In this document: positions 1 through 6,411 of the stretch, one piece after another | How positions within the stretch are numbered: the first letter of the stretch is position 1 | How the letters are laid out: the number at the start of each line of letters is the position of its first letter | Notes under the pieces: generated by a model | The model's database searches: none | What the model was told of the DNA's origin: nothing | The model's input: the letters and a program-made list of their open reading frames with translations, nothing else | Assembly (NCBI GenBank): GCA_022567365.1 | Contig: JADFHG010000016.1 | Location: 1-15,011, forward strand | DNA from: Planctomycetota bacterium | Lineage (GTDB): Bacteria > Planctomycetota > Phycisphaerae > UBA1845 | Length of the DNA: 15,011 nt | Direction: 5' to 3' | Program-made: the position numbers and the translations under genes

Positions 1-1
1 G

Positions 2-1102
2 CTGCTGCTGACGGATTTTTCGGGCGGCCAGTTGATCGACTTGATGGTGACGGCCGCGAACGATCTGATGTCCGTCCACGGGGACAACTACGACTTCATC
101 GGCTATTGGGTCAATTTCGTACCCCACCATCAGATCGGCACCGCGTTCTACAAGTTCATCGAGAACGACGTCATGGGTATTGGCGACGCCAGCACGACGG
201 GCACGCCGCTGTTCAATCTCCGTCCGGAGTTGGGGTTGGGCGGCGAGAATATCGAAGGCTTCATCATGATGTGGCGAATCAACAACCCTAAATGGCAACC
301 GGGCGACGGCGCCGGCGCGGCCTTCACCCGCCTCGCGTTGGGCCAGGAATACGAGCATCGTTTCGCCATGTTCCTCCCCCCGCTCCTCGATGGTCGGGTG
401 CTTCAGGGCGATCAAGCCTCGTGCGGCCGGACGTTTCACTGGAGCTGGCGCGCGGACGGGCAAGGGTCGTGCATGGAAATCTCGGAGTGGGTGGGCGCCG
501 ATCCCGCCATCCTCGAAGCGAACTTCATATCCTTCAATACGGACATACCTGGAAGCATTTTCAGCTACACCGATCTCTACCTCATGGGATACGTTTCGCC
601 GGAGGAAATGGACGCGGGCAACAGCGAGCTACGGTTCATGGACAACTCGAACTGCGACCCGGTCTACGCCGGGACCATCTCGGACTTTTCGTCCGCCGAC
701 ATCATTGCCGCCGCTGGTCCGCGCGTGCCGGATCATACCCAGGAAGACAAACACTATCGCACCGCGTGGATCATGATTCATCAACCCGGCGATCCGCCCG
801 ACGCCGGCGAGCTGGACAAGACCGTCGCCATCCTCGAGCAACATATGTTGGACTGGAACCACAGTACGCTCGAACGCGGCACAATGAACAACTCCCTCTT
901 CGACGATTGCAACTGCAACGACGTTCCGGACGAGGACGACATTTCCGACGGAACGAGCATGGACGAAAACGGCAACGGCGTTCCCGACGAATGCGAGTTC
1001 GCCATTCCGACCGTGTCGCAGTGGGGCATGGCCGCGCTCGCCGGGCTGCTGGTCGCGGCGGGAATGGTGCTGTTCGGGCGTCGCCGCGCCGCGCGAGCGT
1101 GA
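2..1102 (+). CDS. Exported protein, degenerate metallopeptidase-like, with C-terminal sorting signal (5' end missing)
   Basis: The reading frame is open to the left edge, so the N-terminus (and any signal peptide) lies outside; about 366 residues are visible, numbered here from position 2. The body has the layout I associate with secreted HExxH-R proteins of planctomycetes and relatives: an ND-x-x-GIG segment (~55-61), a LGQEYEHRF segment (113-121), HWSW (146-149) and FSYTDLYLMG (187-196). The site expected to read HExxH reads QEYEH (115-119), so one zinc ligand is replaced by Gln and activity is doubtful. Residues 303-332 are Cys-x-Cys / D-x-N-G-N-G-VPDEC repeats of the calcium-binding type common in planctomycete surface proteins. 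The C-terminus is IPTVSQWG (335-342), a hydrophobic helix and an Arg-rich tail (~359-366), matching the IPTL-CTERM sorting architecture, so the mature protein is probably cell-envelope processed. Family assignment is from memory of motif patterns; substrate is unknown. Confidence 0.75.
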   Translation: MLLTDFSGGQLIDLMVTAANDLMSVHGDNYDFIGYWVNFVPHHQIGTAFYKFIENDVMGIGDASTTGTPLFNLRPELGLGGENIEGFIMMWRINNPKWQPGDGAGAAFTRLALGQEYEHRFAMFLPPLLDGRVLQGDQASCGRTFHWSWRADGQGSCMEISEWVGADPAILEANFISFNTDIPGSIFSYTDLYLMGYVSPEEMDAGNSELRFMDNSNCDPVYAGTISDFSSADIIAAAGPRVPDHTQEDKHYRTAWIMIHQPGDPPDAGELDKTVAILEQHMLDWNHSTLERGTMNNSLFDDCNCNDVPDEDDISDGTSMDENGNGVPDECEFAIPTVSQWGMAALAGLLVAAGMVLFGRRRAARA

Positions 1103-1194
1103 CTCCGCGCGAGGCGTTTTCGATAGAGCTGCGAATGTGTATGTCCGGCCATACAACAGGGGACAGGATTGTACAGAGATGTTCGCGCGCCGGG

Positions 1195-1224
1195 TTGACT
1201 GCCCATTCGCCGTGCACCTACACT
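1195..1224 (+). promoter_or_regulatory. Sigma70-like promoter of the dockerin gene
   Basis: TTGACT at 1195-1200 and TACACT at 1219-1224 are separated by 18 bases. Each hexamer differs from consensus by few bases. Transcription would start near 1231, giving a leader of about 138 bases before the ATG at 1369. This is the only good hexamer pair I found in the 266-base gap between the two plus-strand genes. Housekeeping consensus is assumed to apply in this organism. Confidence 0.5.
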
Positions 1225-1233
1225 AGGGCCATC

Positions 1234-1325
1234 GACCGGGCACTGGCAACCCAGCTTGCCGGCCGACCCGGTCACTAGCGAGAGGCCGATCCGCCGGGGG
1301 TTTCGTCCCATCCCGACGGTCGGAC
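1234..1325 (+). promoter_or_regulatory. Structured 5' leader of the dockerin gene (two stem-loops)
   Basis: The first element has an outer stem GACCGGG (1234-1240) with CCCGGTC (1267-1273). Nested inside is CTGGCAA (1243-1249) with TTGCCGG (1256-1262), including one G-T pair, around a six-base loop. The second element is closed by CCGA (1286-1289) with TCGG (1320-1323), followed by CCG (1291-1293) with CGG (1317-1319) and a G-run facing a C-run. Neither is followed by a T-tract, so these do not look like a terminator for the preceding gene. They begin right at the predicted transcript start and end about 43 bases before the start codon. I could not match them to a known riboswitch consensus; function is open. 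Confidence 0.35.
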
Positions 1326-1368
1326 GTACAACCGTTTTGCAGACATGTCAGAAGAAAGGAAAATGTAG

Positions 1369-2466
1369 ATGAGTCATTACAATTGGAGGATCCGGCACCG
1401 ACCCCCGGCAAACCGGCTTGCGGGCGGCTCGCCGGGCCGGCTTCTTGGTTTGTTCATCACGGCCGTGATCGCGGCCGTCGGGGCGGGCACCGCGTTTGCC
1501 GACCACATCCCGGGGCACGACAATCAAGATCCGACGTTCCCAATGCCGATTCCGGGCGCGGACATCTTCAACGGTGGATTGCTGTGGGTGACACTCATCG
1601 CTCCGGATGAAGGGACGATCATCACGAACACGACGTACCACATTACCTTTGTCAGCGACGGAGCCACGCCGGCGTCCGAGCTCCTGCTCGAACTTGGCGT
1701 CAAGGTAGGCGACGGAATCGCCGAGTTTACCGTCATCGGCGCCGACCTCGGTTTCGGCAGCGGACCAGGGGTCTTTCACGGTAAATTGACCACGGATGCG
1801 TTCAACGGCGAGGCGTGGCAGCTGCCGTTCCTGCCGTTTTCCACGGCCGACTTGTTCATCGCCGCCACCACCGGCGGCATCAACGGTTCCGGCTACTTCG
1901 TTGATTCATTTGTGACGTTCGACGTCATCCCCGTTCAGGATCCCGAAAACCTCGTGATCGAGTCGAGCGATCCGCCCGACAACGCAATCGACGCCCGCCA
2001 ACCGTCCGAACCGGACGGCAGCATGCCCGCCGGTATTGATTCCGTGTCCCTTACGTTTACCGGGAACGCGGCCCCCATCTCGGATCCGGATTTCCTGATC
2101 ACGACGGATCCGCCCGGGGCCGCACCGGTTATTGAGGAAATGGTTGTCGACGGCAACACGATAACGTTGTACTTCGACGCTGCGATACCGCTCAATGCCT
2201 GGACCAACATCGAATACGCGCCGTCCGGATCGAGCGTTCGGATCGGCTCGCTACCCGGCGACGTAATCGGCGACGGGATCAGCAACGCCAACGACGTGCT
2301 CTCGCTCATCGACCACCTCAACGGTGTCGTTGAACCGTTGGCCGATTATCAAACCGACGTCGACCGGAGTGGAATCACGAATTCCAGTGATGTGCTGCGG
2401 GTAATCGACCTTCTCAACGGTGCGGGGGTGTACGACGTCTACCTCGGTGCTACGCTGCCCGACTGA
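1369..2466 (+). CDS. Secreted dockerin type I domain protein
   Basis: 365 residues. The ATG is supported by an AGAAAGGA Shine-Dalgarno at 1353-1360, eight bases upstream. An N-terminal basic stretch and hydrophobic helix (~24-44) end in AFA, a plausible signal peptidase I site before Asp45. The middle (~65-290) is beta-rich and Gly/Asp/Thr-rich with no catalytic motif I recognise; residues 195-290 read like an Ig/FN3-style or big-type domain (VSLTF, ITLYFDAAIPL). Residues ~296-353 are a type I dockerin with its two duplicated F-hand calcium segments: GDVIGDGISNANDV...LIDHLNG and TDVDRSGITNSSDVLRVIDLLNG. Dockerins pair with cohesins to anchor proteins on a scaffold or cell surface; no cohesin is visible here. 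In planctomycetes such dockerin tails are frequent on secreted proteins outside cellulosomes. Exact ligand or role unknown. Confidence 0.85.
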   Translation: MSHYNWRIRHRPPANRLAGGSPGRLLGLFITAVIAAVGAGTAFADHIPGHDNQDPTFPMPIPGADIFNGGLLWVTLIAPDEGTIITNTTYHITFVSDGATPASELLLELGVKVGDGIAEFTVIGADLGFGSGPGVFHGKLTTDAFNGEAWQLPFLPFSTADLFIAATTGGINGSGYFVDSFVTFDVIPVQDPENLVIESSDPPDNAIDARQPSEPDGSMPAGIDSVSLTFTGNAAPISDPDFLITTDPPGAAPVIEEMVVDGNTITLYFDAAIPLNAWTNIEYAPSGSSVRIGSLPGDVIGDGISNANDVLSLIDHLNGVVEPLADYQTDVDRSGITNSSDVLRVIDLLNGAGVYDVYLGATLPD

Positions 2467-2591
2467 GCAACGTCGCCCCCGAGGTCAGACGGTGTGGCAT
2501 CCCAAGCCGTCGGCGCGGGCATGTTTTTGCCCTATCGACGCTCGATCCTACATGCCTGCGCTTCGCTTATCAGCCTGGAGAAGAAGTCGGC

Positions 2592-2672
2592 GTAGCGTCC
2601 GCCCCCCGTGGCGGACGTGGCTTTCGAATCCGCTATCGCCGTCCAACGGCCGTCACGGGGGGCGGACGCTAC
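2592..2672. repeat. REP/BIME-like inverted repeat pair with GTAG heads
   Basis: GTAGCGTCCGCCCCCCGTG (2592-2610) is repeated as its exact reverse complement at 2654-2672: 19 of 19 bases. Pairing can continue inward four more positions with one G-T. Within the left copy, GTCCGCC (2598-2604) also pairs with GGCGGAC (2610-2616), so each arm can fold on its own. Both copies start with GTAG at their outer end. A GTAG head followed by a GC-rich imperfect palindrome, in head-out pairs between convergent genes, is the hallmark of repetitive extragenic palindromes mobilised by REP-associated tyrosine transposases (RAYTs). No transposase is in the window, and copy number elsewhere cannot be seen, so the class is inferred from form. 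Confidence 0.6.
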
Positions 2673-2770
2673 TTGCTCGCGTGGACGGCACTTTTTCAAC
2701 GGGCCGCTAGCCAAGAGATTACACGAGGTGGGTGCGACACCGGCTAGCAGTTTCGACCCCCTCGAGATGC

Positions 2771-2801
2771 AAGAAAGCCCACGGATGGCGATCCGTGGGC
2801 T
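2771..2801 (-). terminator. Intrinsic terminator of the pilus/secretion operon
   Basis: An 11-bp perfect stem AGCCCACGGAT (2776-2786) / ATCCGTGGGCT (2791-2801) with a four-base loop is followed, reading the minus strand, by TTCTT (2775-2771), continuing the T of the stem into TTTCTT. It lies 53 bases past the pseudopilin stop codon, in the right orientation and with no other minus-strand gene between. It probably ends the whole minus-strand transcription unit. Confidence 0.85.
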
Positions 2802-2826
2802 CGTCGGTTTGATCGTGTTGGCGCGC

Positions 2827-2842
2827 GGTCCGTTCGCGGACC
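2827..2842 (-). other. Small hairpin in the pseudopilin 3' untranslated region
   Basis: GGTCCG (2827-2832) and CGGACC (2837-2842) form a 6-bp perfect stem with a four-base loop, between the pseudopilin stop codon and the terminator. GCGCG stretches flank both sides and could lengthen it with a bulge. It has no T-tract, so it may serve as a 3'-end stabiliser or as an auxiliary to the terminator. Confidence 0.4.
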
Positions 2843-2854
2843 CTCGCGCGACCG

Positions 2855-3367
2855 CTAGTACGTGTCGAACCCATCGCCCTTTTCGTCAAGATCGTCGGTA
2901 TTCACGATAAGGTCGCCCGTGACGTAGTTATAGACCCAGCCGATCGTCGTTAGGGCTTCATTGACCACGGGCCCGGTAGCGGCGAGGGTCAGTCCTTTCA
3001 CACCTGCATTGGGGCCGACCGGACACGGGGGCAGACCTCCGCGCAGGTACGGTCCGTATATGTGAACCCCGGCGGTCGTGCCGACAACGCCCGCGAAGTC
3101 CGTTTTGTTGAGGAGCTGAGAGAGGAACTCGGCTTCGGTGTTGACCGTTTTCGACGCCGGGAAGACGCCACCGTGCTCGGCGGCAAACATGTCGATCGAG
3201 TTGCGGAGCCCGGCAAGACTACCGCGCACGGACGCGGCGCCGGCGCCCTTGGCCCCTCGGCTGATTCTGGGAACCGCGATCGCCGCGATCACGCCGATGA
3301 TCACGATGACGATGACCAGTTCGACCAGGCTGAAGCCGCGTCGTTTCGTACTCTGATTCACGTTCAT
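2855..3367 (-). CDS. GspG/PilA-like pseudopilin (prepilin)
   Basis: 170 residues. The class III prepilin leader is clear: a short basic leader ending RRG (9-11), cleavage before Phe12, Glu16 at mature position +5, and a hydrophobic helix FSLVELVIVIVIIGVIAAIAV (from 12 to 32). Prepilin peptidase would cut after Gly11 and methylate Phe12; none is encoded in the window. The C-terminal half contains GPYLRGGLPPCPVG (105-118) and IGWVYNYVTGDLIVN (142-156), the pattern of planctomycete GspG-like pseudopilins, with an Asp-rich end (DDLDEKGDGFD) that could bind calcium as in GspG. A GAGGA Shine-Dalgarno sits about 7 bases before the ATG. It is the last gene of the cluster, 138 bases after the PilP-like gene, and is followed by a strong terminator. 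The gap could hold a separate promoter but I see no convincing hexamers. Major pilin versus pseudopilin cannot be decided from sequence alone. Confidence 0.9.
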   Translation of the reverse strand: MNVNQSTKRRGFSLVELVIVIVIIGVIAAIAVPRISRGAKGAGAASVRGSLAGLRNSIDMFAAEHGGVFPASKTVNTEAEFLSQLLNKTDFAGVVGTTAGVHIYGPYLRGGLPPCPVGPNAGVKGLTLAATGPVVNEALTTIGWVYNYVTGDLIVNTDDLDEKGDGFDTY

Positions 3368-3505
3368 GGTCTGGTCCTCACGCGCCGGACATCCGCACTC
3401 CGACGTAGCTTATTTCATCCGTCGCCTGCGGCGAGTCACCGCACGCCCTCTCAAACCGGGTGTTCTTTCGTCGCTACTCCGTGCATCCTATGATATCGTT
3501 CGATC

Positions 3506-4084
3506 TCACGGTGATCTTGAAGCCTCCGCGTCCTTTCGATCAAACATCGTCAGGATGACGTCGTTTTCCATGCATTCAAAGTGAGCCTCGACGTCCGTAA
3601 TCCGATTGAGCGTACAGCCGTCGATTTCCTCACCTTCTCGGACCCATTTCCCGTCGATGATCGCAATCCTCAATCCGTCTCGGACGAGCAGTCCGAGAAG
3701 CCGATGTCGCTGCGCAAATACCGCGGCGGAGGCCGCACGGGCACGTCGACGTCCGTTAGCGCCTCGCTGGGGATCGTCAGGATCGGGTTCCGTCGTCCAT
3801 TCGCCGCCTACCATTCGCGAAGGTTGGAACAGATTACGGATCGGCAATCCCGCACCGCCCCACGGCGAGACGCGCGGGAAAGGGAGCTCGGGGATGCCGA
3901 AGTCCCCACCGGCCGGTTTCCAAGATGTTTTCGGACCCGACTCGGTCGCCGCGACGGCGGCAGCCGATTGCCCCGGGACGGGGGCGTCCGCCACAACCGT
4001 GGCGGGCAGAAGCCGATCCACGAGCATTGCCAGGGCACCGCAGCCGAGCAGGGTTCCATAAAGTTGTTTCTTGCGTCGTGACAT
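3506..4084 (-). CDS. PilP/GspC-like inner-membrane assembly protein
   Basis: 192 residues. One N-terminal hydrophobic segment (~8-29) suggests a membrane anchor or signal peptide. A Pro/Ala/Gly-rich linker follows (~34-115) and contains a LPIRNLFQPSR stretch (80-90) recalling the (R)xPF segment of GspC/GspB proteins. The C-terminal domain (126-181: RHRLLGLLVRDGLRIAIIDG, WVREGEEIDG, then alternating beta strands) has the small beta-barrel pattern of PilP, GspC-HR and GspB C-terminal domains, which contact the outer-membrane secretin. Its place right after pilO (22 bases) is where pilP sits in canonical clusters. The Shine-Dalgarno is weak, and a 12-base palindrome CGCCGCGCGGCG (4093-4104) lies just upstream of the start. 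No Cys-lipobox for a PilP lipoprotein is present (Cys15 lacks an LxGC-type context after a proper leader). Assignment rests on position and fold pattern; no secretin is visible. Confidence 0.65.
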   Translation of the reverse strand: MSRRKKQLYGTLLGCGALAMLVDRLLPATVVADAPVPGQSAAAVAATESGPKTSWKPAGGDFGIPELPFPRVSPWGGAGLPIRNLFQPSRMVGGEWTTEPDPDDPQRGANGRRRARAASAAVFAQRHRLLGLLVRDGLRIAIIDGKWVREGEEIDGCTLNRITDVEAHFECMENDVILTMFDRKDAEASRSP

Positions 4085-4106
4085 TGTTGGTCCGCCGCGC
4101 GGCGAG

Positions 4107-4682
4107 CTACGGCTCCGTGGTCGGTTCGGACGAAAAGAGACTCAGGCTCATGGCAACGCTACACATATCGGTCCCGGCGTGTCCGCCGTCGCGACTTCGC
4201 TCGATCTTGAAGAACCCGACGTCGGCCCAGGAATCCGCGTTCTCGATCGACTTGAAGAACGCGACCACGTTGGGAAAGCGTCCGGTTGTTTCAAACGTAT
4301 ATCGCGACTCGAGCAGCCCGGGGTAGTGTCGCGGGGCGATGGGCGCTATACGAAGCACCTCAATACCATTCGCGACGGCCAAGGCGGAGAGCATTTGGAG
4401 ATCGTGCTCCACAGGCGTCTCGTCGGGTAGCTGTCCTTTTGACGCGAGTTCTTCCCTCCTTGCAACGACGAGTTTGCCCAGGCGATCCTGCGCGGCCCGT
4501 ATGGAAGCGAGGTCGCTCGTGGAAGCGGTGATCGTCTTCGTAAGGGCCGCAATCTCCGTTCCCGGGTGATCGGAGCGGAGAAGGGTGAGCCAGCCGAACG
4601 TGAGCGCGCACGCCAGGAGCACGCCGCCTCCGAGCGTGTCGATCATCATCGCCGGTAATCTTCGATTCGCCATTGTTACCAT
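4107..4682 (-). CDS. pilO: PilO, type IV pilus inner-membrane alignment protein
   Basis: 191 residues from the ATG at 4682. That start overlaps the pilN stop codon (4676-4678) by seven bases; a second in-frame ATG at 4673 (MANRRLP) sits two bases after that stop and is equally plausible, as neither has a clear Shine-Dalgarno. The structure is typical of PilO/GspM: short cytoplasmic N-terminus, one transmembrane helix (~16-36), a coiled-coil stretch (~42-82) and a periplasmic ferredoxin-like domain (~90-184: LSALAVANGIEV, YTFETTGRFPNVVAFFKSIE, MSLSLF). PilO pairs with PilN through coiled coils and links the cytoplasmic PilM to the periplasmic PilP. Gene order pilM-pilN-pilO and the translational overlaps support the call more than sequence identity does. 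Confidence 0.85.
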   Translation of the reverse strand: MVTMANRRLPAMMIDTLGGGVLLACALTFGWLTLLRSDHPGTEIAALTKTITASTSDLASIRAAQDRLGKLVVARREELASKGQLPDETPVEHDLQMLSALAVANGIEVLRIAPIAPRHYPGLLESRYTFETTGRFPNVVAFFKSIENADSWADVGFFKIERSRDGGHAGTDMCSVAMSLSLFSSEPTTEP

Positions 4683-5305
4683 TCACACACGAGTTCAAAC
4701 GCCACCGCGCTCCCGTCGAGCACCGATTCGTTCACCGAACGCACCAACATGACCCGATCGAAGGCCCCGCTTTCCTTGAGCCTGGTGACGAAGACATAGG
4801 GCTGCTCATGGTCGCCCGCATATCCGCGCAGGCGCAGTTGGCGGGGGACGTCGAGTGTGATCGTCTTGTTCTGCTCGCCCATCTTCGCTCCCGGTGTCGG
4901 GGCAACCAAGGGTAATTGCGGACCACCGGAAGCCGTCGCCGGATCCGTGGCGATGTAGCTGAGCCACACGCGATCCGGCACGCAGGTGGCTATCAACGCG
5001 AAAACGGACGCCCATGGGCGCTTGGCACGAAGCGCATCGGCGCGCTCGATGCGCCCGAGCAAATGCGCTGCCTCGGCGGTGGTCGTTCGGATCTTGGCGC
5101 GGGCATGCTCGAGCCGGGTGAAGAGCTGGTTGCTTTCGTCGCGAAGTTGGGACGCACGGGCGCGATGAACGACGTCCAAGACGAGCGGGACGCAAAGCGC
5201 CGCGGCGAGGATGATAATCGCCATGCCCCACCGTATTAAGTGGCGCCGTCGAAGACGGGCGTCGAGCACGTCCGAAGGAATCATGTTGATCGCCGGGATG
5301 CTCAC
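4676..5305 (-). CDS. pilN: PilN, type IV pilus inner-membrane alignment protein
   Basis: 209 residues from a GTG at 5305 that overlaps the pilM stop in a GTGA arrangement; GGAG lies 8 bases upstream. The later ATG at 5284 would cut off IPAINMIP (3-10), the conserved INLLP-like cytoplasmic motif of PilN that binds PilM, so GTG is preferred. An Arg-rich segment (17-25) is followed by one transmembrane helix (~26-45), a coiled coil (~48-95) and a periplasmic domain. The family pattern is visible: W98...VPDRVWLSYI (109-118) ... LRLRGYAGD (157-165) ... FVTRLKESGAFDRVMLV (172-188). A hydrophilic insertion of about 25 residues (120-145) separates strands of the periplasmic domain. The gene is translationally coupled to pilM and pilO, fitting equimolar assembly of the PilMNO platform. 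Confidence 0.9.
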   Translation of the reverse strand: MSIPAINMIPSDVLDARLRRRHLIRWGMAIIILAAALCVPLVLDVVHRARASQLRDESNQLFTRLEHARAKIRTTTAEAAHLLGRIERADALRAKRPWASVFALIATCVPDRVWLSYIATDPATASGGPQLPLVAPTPGAKMGEQNKTITLDVPRQLRLRGYAGDHEQPYVFVTRLKESGAFDRVMLVRSVNESVLDGSAVAFELVCEW

Positions 5306-6396
5306 TCTAGCGACTCCAACGTCAATCCAATGGCAACGGCGGTCCGATCCAACGTGACATTGGACATGGTTCCCAATGTGAGGCGGCAGTTCGGCTCGTC
5401 GAGTAAGTCGGAGATGCGGCGCACTCGTACACCGAGCGCATTCTCCAGCAGATCGGGGAGGTTCCGCGTTTTCGCGCCACCACCGACGAGCACCAGATCC
5501 GTGACGTCGCGGTTTGGATAGCAGCCGAGCACGTACTCGAACGAGCGTTTCACCTCGTTGGAAAGGGCGCTGAGTTCGCCGCGAATCGCCCCGTGGACGA
5601 TCGACGCGATTTTCGACGTCGGCGCACGCTCCTTCGCACGGCGCGCATCCAGGGCGACCCCGTGATCGCACTTGTGGATTTCCGCCGCGCGCCGCGTGAT
5701 GTTCAGCGTGACGGCCACTCGGTCGGTCCATTCCCTGCCACCGGTGCCGACCGATCGTACGAGGACGGGTACGTCGCCCACGCACACGGCGACGCGGGCT
5801 TGCCGCTCACCCAGATCGAGGACGCCCCACACCTCGTTCTTGCGCGTACCTAGAACGGCCGCCGAAACGCGGCACATGGCGAACGCGGCCGCCTCGACCC
5901 GATCGCAATGAAATCGACCGGTCGAGCACACGTCGACCAATCGGGTAATCACGTCGCGCGGCGAAACGAGGCCCATTGCGTTGGGCGCGGACCCGGTGGC
6001 CGCGGGAAGCAGCCAGTGGCGCGCGCGCACGTCCACGCCCCTGAATGTTGTCAGTCGCTCGACCTCCCATTTCACGACCTGTTCCGCGGTATCCGCCTGC
6101 TGAGACATGACCTGCTCCGGAAGTTCGAGCGCGTGGAACTCGACGTCGGGGGCACTGAGGGCCGCCACGGTGACGGTGCCGCGGAATTCCGCCTGTTGCA
6201 TGCATCGCTCCACGTCATCGGCATGGGGGCTCCCGGATGACTCGTCGTTTCGGTCCGGATGCTCATAGATAGTCACGCGCTCGACCGTCCAGCAATCCCG
6301 GCGACGGACGGTCTGGGCGGCGCGGATGCCACCGGCACCGAGGTCGAGTCCGATCGGCGAACTCGTGCGAAGGCGGCGATTGAGCATGGTCAACAT
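5302..6396 (-). CDS. pilM: PilM, actin-like ATPase of the pilus platform
   Basis: 364 residues, ATG with GGAG about 9 bases upstream; 15 bases after pilC. PilM is a cytoplasmic FtsA/actin-fold protein that binds ATP and recruits PilN to the inner membrane. The actin-like landmarks are in order: phosphate-1 loop IGLDLGAGGIRAAQ (15-28), connect/phosphate-2 VLDLGERQARVAV (192-204), adenosine loop LVLVGGGAKTRNLPDLL (301-317) and a closing AVAIGLTLE (353-361). The middle ELPEQV...VKWEVERL (91-115) matches the PilM 1C/coiled region. Length is within the usual 350-370. The first 14 residues precede the IGLDLG motif as expected. Nothing suggests truncation. Confidence 0.93.
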   Translation of the reverse strand: MLTMLNRRLRTSSPIGLDLGAGGIRAAQTVRRRDCWTVERVTIYEHPDRNDESSGSPHADDVERCMQQAEFRGTVTVAALSAPDVEFHALELPEQVMSQQADTAEQVVKWEVERLTTFRGVDVRARHWLLPAATGSAPNAMGLVSPRDVITRLVDVCSTGRFHCDRVEAAAFAMCRVSAAVLGTRKNEVWGVLDLGERQARVAVCVGDVPVLVRSVGTGGREWTDRVAVTLNITRRAAEIHKCDHGVALDARRAKERAPTSKIASIVHGAIRGELSALSNEVKRSFEYVLGCYPNRDVTDLVLVGGGAKTRNLPDLLENALGVRVRRISDLLDEPNCRLTLGTMSNVTLDRTAVAIGLTLESLE

Positions 6397-6411
6397 GGTC
6401 GTAATCTCCGA

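Larger units (their letters stand above)
2467..2854. other. Intergenic region between convergent genes
   Basis: 388 bases between the converging dockerin and pseudopilin genes, with no credible coding frame. It contains a GTAG-headed inverted repeat pair, a strong minus-strand terminator and a second small hairpin (each listed separately). Just after the dockerin stop there is a weak stem GACGG (2488-2492) / CCGTC (2507-2511) followed 12 bases later by five T (2524-2528); this could be a poor plus-strand terminator but the stem is short. A 7-bp inverted repeat GCTAGCC (2706-2712) / GGCTAGC (2742-2748) is also present without an obvious role. Confidence 0.8.

Noticed and set aside
292..1278. 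A 328-codon plus-strand frame overlapping the first exported protein gene
   Set aside because: Arg/Gly/His-rich composition with no motif; the other frame carries the sorting signal and repeat motifs.
1231..1368. Leader as a c-di-GMP (GEMM) riboswitch, attractive given the nearby c-di-GMP genes
   Set aside because: I could not find the conserved GEMM loop sequences or tetraloop-receptor pattern; only generic stems are visible.
3368..3505. GTAG at 3411 followed by the small hairpin TCGCC (3422-3426) / GGCGA (3430-3434) as another REP copy
   Set aside because: The palindrome is short and unrelated to the 2592-2672 units, and the GTAG-to-stem spacing differs.
5306..5785. N-terminal extension of PilN by 160 codons inside pilM
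   Set aside because: The added part is an Arg-rich out-of-frame reading of pilM; the GTG at 5305 has a Shine-Dalgarno and keeps the conserved INMIP motif.
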